A stretch of 64,000 nt of DNA from Mesorhizobium sp. (GTDB lineage Bacteria > Pseudomonadota > Alphaproteobacteria > Rhizobiales > Rhizobiaceae): the NCBI GenBank assembly GCA_027492275.1, contig JAPUFC010000029.1, positions 26,956-90,955 on the forward strand, in the 5' to 3' direction. Below, one piece after another: positions 7,613 to 14,797 of the stretch. How positions within the stretch are numbered: position 1 is the first letter of the stretch; each line of letters begins with the position of its first letter. Position numbers and translations under genes: made by a program. The notes under the pieces are model-generated. The model was not told the origin of the DNA, made no database searches, and was given only the letters and a program-made list of their open reading frames with translations.

Positions 7613-10600
7613 TCAGCCCGTCGAAGTTCAATGCAGGCACGGCGCTCGACGAACTGCCCTCGCCCGGCCGCGCCGGCACGGTCGGGCCGGCCTCCGGCGG
7701 CATGGGAAACGCCGGAACGGGCGGCGCGGGCGGGGCCGCCGGACGCTCCAGCGCGCGGCGGATCGCTTCCTCGGCCGCGCGCTGCGCGGCCCTTTCCTGC
7801 TCCTCCAGCTTGGCCTGCTCGGCGGCGCGCCGCGCGGCCTCCTCGGCCTGCCGCCGCACCCGCTCCTCGTCCTCGCGCCTTTGCCGCTCCTCCTCCAGCC
7901 GCAGCCGCTCGGCCTCCCGCGCGCGCTCGTCGCGGAGCGACGCATAATAGCGCGCCTCGCGACGCAGCCGCTGCTTTTCCAGCAGCGCCGACTGCATGGC
8001 CTCCACCCTGGCCTGCTCGACCTCCAGCGCGCGCTGCATGAGGAACTGCGCCAGCGGCACGGTGTCGAAACGCTTGTCCAGATCGTCCAGCGGCCCCGTC
8101 ACGGAAAAGCTGATCGACGGCTCCGAGCCGACCAGCGCCTCGTTGCCCGCGGCGTAGGTGATCGCCCCGCCGATCGCCACCGCGCCGCTGGCCAGATTGG
8201 CCTGCAGATCCGCCTCGGCCGCGGCCTTGTCGCCGGCGGAAAGCCGCACCGGCGGAACCCGCAGCACGCCGCCCGCCACGGTGAAGGCGGCATCGACGGG
8301 CGCGGCGGGAAAGCGGCCGGCCCCCGCGAGCGCGGGCGCGAACTGCGCCGTTTTCTGTTCGTCGATGTCACGCCCGATCGCGTCGGCGCGCGCGATGATC
8401 GGCGCGAAGGCGTCGGCGTTCAACCCGTCCACGGCAAGCGCCGGCACCGACACGGCGCCGGAGCCGGCCAACGCGGCGATCAGCGCGCCGACCGACTTGC
8501 CGCTCGCCGACAGCGAGCCGGTCACGTCGGCGCGCCCCGACAGGCCGCGATCGCCGAGAAGCGAGACGATGTCCACGCCCTCCGCCTTGAACTGGCCGGT
8601 TAAAAGGCCCGTGCCCTGGTTGTTCTTGAGCTCGGCCATGCCGGCGATCCTGCCGCCGTGGTAGTCGGCGGACAGGTCGGCGATGCGGATGCCATCGCCC
8701 GTCAGAGCCAAGGAGGCCCTGGCGTCCGACGCCTCGTCGAACACGCCGAGCGACAGGGTGGCGGCGGACAGTTTTAGGCTCGCGACGAAGGGGGCGGCGC
8801 TGTCCTGCCGGAAAGGCGTCTGCGGCCAGGCGTCGCCGTCGCTTTCCAGCGCCGGCGCGCCGAGCGTCACCGCCAGCCAGGGCTCGAGATCCAGAATGTC
8901 CACCGCGAGCTCGCCGCCGACCCTCGGCGGGTCGTCCGCGAAGGCGACGTTGAGCCTGCCGGCAACGGCGCCCTCGTTCACGGTCCCGTCCAGACCGTCG
9001 AGCGTCAGGACGCCGTTGGCGAAACCGAGATCGGCGCTGAGGTCCAGCGGCAGGCCGAGTCCGAACGTGGGCAGCGCCACACCCGTCGTCATCAGCCAGG
9101 GCTCGATGTCGGGCGCCGATACGCTCGCCTTGCCGCGCGCGCTCGCCTTGCCGTCGGCCAGGCCGGCGTCGCCCTGGAACGTCGCGGCGAACTCGCCCGA
9201 GCGCAGGCTGGCGGAGGCTGCCATGGCGGACAGGCCGCCCTCCAGCGAAATATCGGTCTCGCCCGCGCCGAGCAGGCCGAGCGGCAGCGTCGGCAGGCCA
9301 TAGAGCGCGAGCAGCGCCGAGGCGTCGTCGTTGCGGCCGCTGAGCATCAGCGACAGGCGCGCGGTCTGCGGCGAGGACGGATCGCCCGCACCGCCAAGCG
9401 TCGCCGCGAAGCGCGTGCCGCCCGCCGTACCCTCGGCCTCGACGGTGATCTCGGAAGCGCCGCCGCGGGCCACCGCACTGGCGACGATGTCGATGCGCGC
9501 GTCCGCCAGAAGCCCGGCCCGTGCCGCCGCGCGTCGTTCGAGGCCCTGCAGGATCGCATTGCCGGGAAAGCCGCGCGACAGCGCCTGCGCCAGGGGCGCG
9601 AGGTCGCCGGCGAGCACGGTCGCGTCGAGCCGGCCCGCCGGACTGGCCGGAAGCCCCGACACCTTCCCGGTGGCGCTGATCGACGCGCCGGCGAGGTCGC
9701 TCACCGCCAGCCGGTCGATGTCGACGCTGCCCTCGCGCAGCCTGAGCGCGGCATCGACCGTGCCGGCCGACAGACCCGCCCCGGACACCGGCCCGGCCTT
9801 GACGGACAGGTCGAGATCGCCCCCGGCGAGCCGCGCGGCGCCCCGCCCGTCCACGAACAGCGAAGCGAACGCGGCCAGCCCGTCCATGTCGAGCGCGCCG
9901 CCTTCCAGCGCCAGCCGCGCCGACGGTCGCGCATCGGCCGGCTGGCGCGCCTCGGCCGCGCCCCGGAACGTCGCGGGCCCGAGGCCCAGCTCGAGGTTGC
10001 GGAAGATTTGAACCCGCTCGCCGAGCTCGACATCGGCGCGGAAGCCCGCTGCCGGCAATCGTCGGATCGCCTCGTCCACGTCGCGCGCCACCCAGGCCGC
10101 GAAACCGGACGGCTGGCCCACCGCCAGCAGCAGCGAGCCCGAGAAGGTCAGCGCCGTCTCGTTGTCCAGCCGGCCCGACGCCTCCAGCGTCGTGCGGCCC
10201 GGCAGCGCGGCCGTGAAGCGGTCGACGACCCAGCCCTGCGGCGTCGGCCGCGCCGAAAGCCGAAGGTCGCGGATCGTCGTGTCGCCGGTCACCACGGCCG
10301 GCAGGTTGACCTCGACCGTGCCGGGAATGCCAGGTTTGGGCAGCCGCAGCAGCGCATCCTCCAGGAGGCGCATCCGCTCGGCGAAGCTCAAGCCGCCGCC
10401 CCCCGCGCCGGCCGGCTCGTCGAAGCGCACCTGCGCGCCGTCGGCCGTCAGCGAGAAGCGCGGCTCCGCGCCGAACGCGATCAGGCCCTTGCCCTCGGCC
10501 GAATAGGGATTGTCGAGCGGACCGGTCTCCAGCAGGAAGCTTTCCACGACGAGCTGCCTGTGATCCAGCGCGAAACGGCCGCTGACGCGGGGCCCCGGCA

Positions 10601-11363
10601 TGGCGGGCGGCTTCGCCGCCTTGGCGGCCTGCCTTTCGGTGATCCTGAACTGCCCGCCATAGCGCGGCGCGCCGTTCTCCAGCCGCACCGACCCGTCGGC
10701 GTCGACAAGCACCGGCTGCGCGGCCGGCTCGGCGTGGATCCTGAGCCGCATCGACCCGTCCTCGGCGACCGCGCCGGTGGACACCGACAGCGCCACCGCC
10801 CTGCCGTCGAAACGCAGGCTGCCCTCGACGCGCCACGGGCCGGTCAGCGACCGCGCCGAGAGCTCGGCGTTGATCTCCGTAAGCGCGTGCTCCCGCGCTC
10901 CTGCGCGGTGGACGATGGTGACCTCGCCCTCGGTGACCGTGAGCTTCTCGATAGCGATCGACCTCACCGCCGAGGGCGCCGAAGGCCGCAGCATCCAGTC
11001 CGTCGTGCCGTCCTCGGCGACCGCGACGGTCGCCTTCGGCCGCACCAGCCGCATGTCGAAGATCCGGAACTCGCCGCTCATGAAGGGCGCGAGCTCGGCA
11101 TCCATGGAGAAGGTCTCGACGGTCATGGCCGGCGCGCCCGCCTCGCCGCCGACGCTGACGTCACTGAAACTGACGGAAGGGAACGGCAGCAGCCGCGCCT
11201 CGGCCGCGCCGCGCACCGTGACGGGCCGCCCGAGGATGGCGCTCGCCTCGCGCTCGAAATCGGCGCGATAGTTCGTCCAGTCGATGAAATACGGCGCCAC
11301 CAGCGCCGCGCTCAGCGCCAGGACGACCAATCCACCGACAAGGACGAAAAGACGAGCCAGCAT
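7593..11363 (-). CDS. Large AsmA-family protein with coiled-coil tail
   Basis: A 1256-aa protein. A single N-terminal membrane anchor (about residues 4-26) is followed by an AsmA-type start (YFIDWTNYRADFEREASAILGRPVTV split across residues 25-52) and a long beta-rich repetitive region to about residue 1080. This is the pattern of the AsmA/TamB-like bridge proteins proposed to carry lipids across the periplasm. Residues about 1110-1210 form a highly charged Arg/Glu/Ala helix, then a Pro-rich tail. The ATG at 11363 gives the expected signal-anchor. It is transcribed towards, and overlaps by 20 bp, the ribbon-helix-helix gene. The charged tail is unusual for AsmA proteins. Confidence 0.85.
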   Translation of the reverse strand: MLARLFVLVGGLVVLALSAALVAPYFIDWTNYRADFEREASAILGRPVTVRGAAEARLLPFPSVSFSDVSVGGEAGAPAMTVETFSMDAELAPFMSGEFRIFDMRLVRPKATVAVAEDGTTDWMLRPSAPSAVRSIAIEKLTVTEGEVTIVHRAGAREHALTEINAELSARSLTGPWRVEGSLRFDGRAVALSVSTGAVAEDGSMRLRIHAEPAAQPVLVDADGSVRLENGAPRYGGQFRITERQAAKAAKPPAMPGPRVSGRFALDHRQLVVESFLLETGPLDNPYSAEGKGLIAFGAEPRFSLTADGAQVRFDEPAGAGGGGLSFAERMRLLEDALLRLPKPGIPGTVEVNLPAVVTGDTTIRDLRLSARPTPQGWVVDRFTAALPGRTTLEASGRLDNETALTFSGSLLLAVGQPSGFAAWVARDVDEAIRRLPAAGFRADVELGERVQIFRNLELGLGPATFRGAAEARQPADARPSARLALEGGALDMDGLAAFASLFVDGRGAARLAGGDLDLSVKAGPVSGAGLSAGTVDAALRLREGSVDIDRLAVSDLAGASISATGKVSGLPASPAGRLDATVLAGDLAPLAQALSRGFPGNAILQGLERRAAARAGLLADARIDIVASAVARGGASEITVEAEGTAGGTRFAATLGGAGDPSSPQTARLSLMLSGRNDDASALLALYGLPTLPLGLLGAGETDISLEGGLSAMAASASLRSGEFAATFQGDAGLADGKASARGKASVSAPDIEPWLMTTGVALPTFGLGLPLDLSADLGFANGVLTLDGLDGTVNEGAVAGRLNVAFADDPPRVGGELAVDILDLEPWLAVTLGAPALESDGDAWPQTPFRQDSAAPFVASLKLSAATLSLGVFDEASDARASLALTGDGIRIADLSADYHGGRIAGMAELKNNQGTGLLTGQFKAEGVDIVSLLGDRGLSGRADVTGSLSASGKSVGALIAALAGSGAVSVPALAVDGLNADAFAPIIARADAIGRDIDEQKTAQFAPALAGAGRFPAAPVDAAFTVAGGVLRVPPVRLSAGDKAAAEADLQANLASGAVAIGGAITYAAGNEALVGSEPSISFSVTGPLDDLDKRFDTVPLAQFLMQRALEVEQARVEAMQSALLEKQRLRREARYYASLRDERAREAERLRLEEERQRREDEERVRRQAEEAARRAAEQAKLEEQERAAQRAAEEAIRRALERPAAPPAPPVPAFPMPPEAGPTVPARPGEGSSSSAVPALNFDGLIRPLRP

Positions 11364-11537
11364 CGCTCCCGCGATTTTCTTTCAGGCCGGAGTGCCCCGA
11401 GATTCAGCACCGGAGTTTCAAGGAAATGCGGCCGGCAGTCTACCCGTATCTCCATGTCGACAAAGTGGCGATGCGCCGCATGGTTGAAAATCCGGCGCTC
11501 GGGTGCGAATTGTCCGCTCCCGCAGGAGGACGCGACC

Positions 11538-12023
11538 GTGATCGATCCAAAGCTGTTCGTTTCGACGCCGATGCCGGTCGAGGAGGCATGGATCGACTAC
11601 AACGGCCATCTCAACATGGCCTACTACACCGTGCTGTTCGACCGCGCCGGCGACCAGGCGTGGGACGTGCTCGGCCTCGGCCCAGCCTATGCGCGCGAGC
11701 GAAAGCACACGACCTACGCCGCCGAGGCCCATGTCTGCTACCTGCGCGAGCTGCATCTGGGCGACACGGTGCGCTGCACGGTCCAGCTCATCGAGCATGA
11801 CGAGAAGCGCCTTCGCATCTTCCAGGAGATGTATCACGCGGATGGCTGGGTGGCGGCGACCTGCGAGACGCTGACGCTGCATGTCGACATGTCAGGCCCG
11901 CGCGTCGCGCCCTTCCCGCCCGACATTCTGGAAAACATCGCGGCGATGCACCGCGCGCATTCGGGCGTTGCCGTTCCGCAACGCGCCGGACGTTCCGTCG
12001 CGCTGCGCCCGCGCGCGTCTTGA
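11538..12023 (+). CDS. Hotdog-fold acyl-CoA thioesterase family protein
   Basis: A 161-aa protein with the 4HBT-type start (VEEAWIDYNGHLNMAYYTVLFDRAGD), including the Asp-Tyr-Asn-Gly-His-Leu-Asn-Met segment in which the Asp is usually catalytic. The GTG at 11538 was chosen because an AGGAGG ribosome site lies 8-10 bp upstream and nothing conserved precedes it. It probably hydrolyses an acyl-CoA. The substrate cannot be told (carnitine operon thioesterases look similar). Divergent from the AsmA-like gene across 174 bp. Confidence 0.85.
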   Translation: MIDPKLFVSTPMPVEEAWIDYNGHLNMAYYTVLFDRAGDQAWDVLGLGPAYARERKHTTYAAEAHVCYLRELHLGDTVRCTVQLIEHDEKRLRIFQEMYHADGWVAATCETLTLHVDMSGPRVAPFPPDILENIAAMHRAHSGVAVPQRAGRSVALRPRAS

Positions 12024-12173
12024 CGCCGGTCGCGGCCGGATTAACGTTAACAACTCATAAATGTGAACCGCAAATTCCGCGCGGTTGCGGCAGGACCTCG
12101 ACTCTGTTGAAAACTGTCGCGACGATCGCGGAACTGCGACGGGCGTGCTCGGTTGCCGTCGGGGGAATTTGAC

Positions 12174-12377
12174 ATGAAGCGCGACATCCGTGCGGAGGCT
12201 GACCGCCTGGCGGAAGACCGGCGGCTCTCGGACTATGATTTCTGGCGCACGCTGAAGAATGTCGAGAACGAGATCTTCCGGCTTTCCAGCCAGCGCGACC
12301 CCATTCCGTTCGAGCTCGTGCGCTGGCGCGCCATCGTGCGCGAGGCGCGCCACAAGCGCGGCGGCCCGCGCCTCTAG
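12174..12377 (+). CDS. Conserved hypothetical small protein
   Basis: A 67-aa charged protein (MKRDIRAEADRLAEDRR... ending HKRGGPRL) with no membrane segment, probably helical. The ATG at 12174 is preceded by a GGGGGA ribosome site, so it beats the in-frame start seven codons earlier. Not recognised as a named family. It is convergent with the dienelactone hydrolase gene 16 bp away. The 150 bp before it include the palindrome TTAACGTTAA near 12040. Confidence 0.65.
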   Translation: MKRDIRAEADRLAEDRRLSDYDFWRTLKNVENEIFRLSSQRDPIPFELVRWRAIVREARHKRGGPRL

Positions 12378-12393
12378 GACCGCGGGCCTCGCT

Positions 12394-13266
12394 TCAGGCC
12401 AGCTTTTCCTTGAAGAAGGCGATGGTGCGTTCCCAAGCCAGGTCGGCCGCCGCCTTGTCGTAGCGCGCGGCCGAGGTGTCGTTGTTGAAGGCATGCTGCG
12501 CGCCCTCGTAGATATGGAACGTCGCCTCTTTGCCGGCCGCCTGCAAGGCCGCCTTGTAGGCGTCGATGCCGGCATTGATGCGCTCGTCCTGCCCGGCATA
12601 GTGCAGCAGCAGCGCGGCCTGGATCCGGTCGATCCCCTCCTTCGCCTGCGCGCCGTAATAGGCGACGCCCGCCTTCAGGTCGGGCGCGGCCACCGCAAGG
12701 TTGTTGACGGCGCCGCCACCCCAGCAGAAGCCGACCGCGCCGACATTGCCGTTGCCGGTTTCGTGCCCCTTCAGGAAGGCGACGGTCGCCACGCCGTTGG
12801 CGACCGTCTTCGCCGGGTCCAGCTTCGAGAACATGTCGCGCGCGGCGTCCTCGTCGGCCGGCGTGCCGCCGAGCGGCGACAGATAGTCGGGCGCCAGCGC
12901 GACGAAACCCTCCAGCGCCACGCGCCGCGCCACGTCCCTGATATGCGCGTTGAGGCCGCGATTCTCATGGATGACGATGACGGTCGGCAGCCTGCCGCTC
13001 TGGTCGGCCGGCCGCACCAGATAGCCCTTCATCTCGCCGCCCTCGCCCGGCCAGGAAATATCCTCGGCGCTCAGCCGCGCGTCCTGCTCCTCGACCAAAG
13101 CCGCCTGCGCCGGGTTCGCCGCCAGCATCGGCGCGATGGCGGCGGCGGCGGCGCCGGAGCCGGCCAGCTTCGCCAGCTTGTCCATGAAGCCGCGCCTGTC
13201 GAGCGTCAGGTGCGTGTATTCGTCATAGGCGTCGATCATGTCCTGGGTGATCTTGGGCAAGGTCAT
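12394..13266 (-). CDS. Dienelactone hydrolase family protein, probably exported
   Basis: A 290-aa alpha/beta hydrolase. The catalytic nucleophile is Cys181 in GFCWGGG rather than Ser, the acid lies in GQDERIN near 227 and the His in AQHAFNN near 259, which is the dienelactone hydrolase triad. An N-terminal extension of about 57 residues contains DRRGFMDKLAKLAGSGAAAAA, an RR-type motif near residues 24-25 before a hydrophobic Ala-rich stretch, as in Tat signals and YghX-like proteins. Substrate unknown. Divergent from the L,D-transpeptidase gene. Confidence 0.88.
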   Translation of the reverse strand: MTLPKITQDMIDAYDEYTHLTLDRRGFMDKLAKLAGSGAAAAAIAPMLAANPAQAALVEEQDARLSAEDISWPGEGGEMKGYLVRPADQSGRLPTVIVIHENRGLNAHIRDVARRVALEGFVALAPDYLSPLGGTPADEDAARDMFSKLDPAKTVANGVATVAFLKGHETGNGNVGAVGFCWGGGAVNNLAVAAPDLKAGVAYYGAQAKEGIDRIQAALLLHYAGQDERINAGIDAYKAALQAAGKEATFHIYEGAQHAFNNDTSAARYDKAAADLAWERTIAFFKEKLA

Positions 13267-13495
13267 GGCATGGTCCTCCGGTGGCTTGAAGCAGGCGAGG
13301 ATAAGCAGCCCTGCCGCACGATCCAGTCACGGATCGGTGAGGCCGGAAGGGAACGGAAGCGGCGCTTTTTCGCAACAGTCGGCGGCCGACCTGCGGCAAG
13401 GACCGGCGATGGCGCGAAACGGCGGCGATTTCCGTTTGTGCAGGGGCGAATCTGACATATTGTCGCGCCATAGCCGTCGAGGCACGGGGGGCCGC

Positions 13496-14170
13496 ATGGT
13501 GGTAAGCCGCAGGGATTTTCTGCTGGGAGGCATGGCTGCCGGCGCGGCCGGCCTCTGCCCGGGCCTGTCGCTGGCGCAATCGGCATCCTACTTCGCCGGG
13601 ACGCGCACCGACAACGGCGTCACCTTCCGCGCGACCAACTTCGCCAGGATCGACAAGCGCTGGCACCGGCAGGTGGTGAAATTCAAGTCGACCGAGCCCG
13701 AGGGAACGGTGGTCGTCGATACGCGCAACCATTTCCTCTACCTCATCATGGAGAACAAGACCGCCATCCGCTACGGCGTCAGCGTCGGCAAGGAGGGCTT
13801 CAAGTGGTTCGGCCGCGCCTCCATCGACCGCAAGGCGCTGTGGCCGAAATGGACCCCGCCCCCCGAGATGCGCCAGCGCCACCCGGAGCTGCCGCTGTCG
13901 GTCGAGGGCGGCTCGCCCAAGAACCCGCTCGGCGCGCGCGCGCTCTACCTGCATGGCACCGGCGGCGACACCGGCTACCGCTTCCACGGCACGGTGGCGC
14001 CGTGGAGCATCGGCACGGACGCCTCGTCGGGCTGCATCCGCATGTTCAACGAGGACGTCATCGACCTCTACCAGCGCTGCCCGATCGGCACCGCCGCCTA
14101 TGTCATCCAGCATCTGGCCGACCAGGCGGAGAAGTCGCTCGCCAAGCCTGAAGAACCCGACGCAATCTGA
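13496..14170 (+). CDS. L,D-transpeptidase (YkuD domain), Tat-type signal
   Basis: A 224-aa periplasmic enzyme that forms or remodels 3-3 peptidoglycan cross-links or attaches proteins to the wall. The YkuD signature is complete: His153 in YLHGTGG, His164 in RFHGT and the nucleophile Cys180 in SSGCIRM. The N-terminus (VVSRRDFLLGGMAAGAAG) has a twin-arginine motif and hydrophobic core. The ATG at 13496 was preferred because it places SRRDFLL near the N-terminus; longer in-frame starts do not. A possible promoter with a CATATT -10 lies near 13456. It is followed 20 bp later by an OmpA-like lipoprotein gene. Confidence 0.92.
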   Translation: MVVSRRDFLLGGMAAGAAGLCPGLSLAQSASYFAGTRTDNGVTFRATNFARIDKRWHRQVVKFKSTEPEGTVVVDTRNHFLYLIMENKTAIRYGVSVGKEGFKWFGRASIDRKALWPKWTPPPEMRQRHPELPLSVEGGSPKNPLGARALYLHGTGGDTGYRFHGTVAPWSIGTDASSGCIRMFNEDVIDLYQRCPIGTAAYVIQHLADQAEKSLAKPEEPDAI

Positions 14171-14190
14171 CACCCTCCGGGACCGCAGCC

Positions 14191-14730
14191 ATGATCCTTG
14201 TACACGGACATTTTCGCCGGCTGGTCGTCGCCGGCCTGCTGGTCACGCTCGCAGCCTGCACGACGACGAAGATCGAGGCGCCCGAGCCGGCGGTGAACCC
14301 GAACGAGTTCGGCAACACCAACGACCCCGCCGCCGGCTTCGAGAACGTGCAGCCGGGCACGGAGCAGGATTTCATCCTGAATGTCGGCCGCCGCACCTTC
14401 TTCGCCGAGAACTCTGCCGCGCTGGACGCCACCGCCCGTGTGACGCTCGACCAGCAGATCGCCTTCCTGAAGAAGTACCCGCAATGGTACGCCAAGGTTC
14501 AGGGCTTCGCCGACGAACCCGGCGGCGACGCGAAGATGCGGCAGATTTCCCAGCAGCGCGCCGACGCGGTGATGAACTATCTGGTCGCCGGCGGCGTGCC
14601 CGCCAGCCGCCTGTGGGCCAAGGGCTACGGCAAGGACCGCGTGGTGCGCGACTGCGCCGACCGCGCCTGCAAGGTGCAGAACCGCCGCGTCATCACCAAC
14701 CTGCGCGCCTCGCGCGAGGACGGCGACTGA
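14191..14730 (+). CDS. OmpA-like peptidoglycan-binding lipoprotein (Pal paralogue)
   Basis: A 179-aa protein. Signal peptide with lipobox LAAC, so Cys23 is the expected lipidation site. The C-terminal half is an OmpA domain: NVGRRTFFAENSAALD, then GFADEPG in place of the usual GHTDxxG, then the QRADAVMNYL and NRRV motifs. Such lipoproteins bind peptidoglycan non-covalently from the outer membrane. It is not the tol-pal Pal, since no tol genes are nearby. Placed directly after the L,D-transpeptidase, so both act at the outer membrane-wall interface. The His-to-Phe change in the domain motif is worth noting. Confidence 0.85.
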   Translation: MILVHGHFRRLVVAGLLVTLAACTTTKIEAPEPAVNPNEFGNTNDPAAGFENVQPGTEQDFILNVGRRTFFAENSAALDATARVTLDQQIAFLKKYPQWYAKVQGFADEPGGDAKMRQISQQRADAVMNYLVAGGVPASRLWAKGYGKDRVVRDCADRACKVQNRRVITNLRASREDGD

Positions 14731-14797
14731 AGCCCGGACGGCAAGCCGCGGGTCGCGTCTTTCTGGCCTTTCGGCGCCGAATCACTACATTGGGCGG

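Noticed and set aside
12036-12060. A CtrA site (TTAA-N7-TTAA) at the TTAACGTTAAC palindrome before the 67-aa gene.
   Set aside because: The spacing between TTAA units is 2, not 7, and no further half-site fits.
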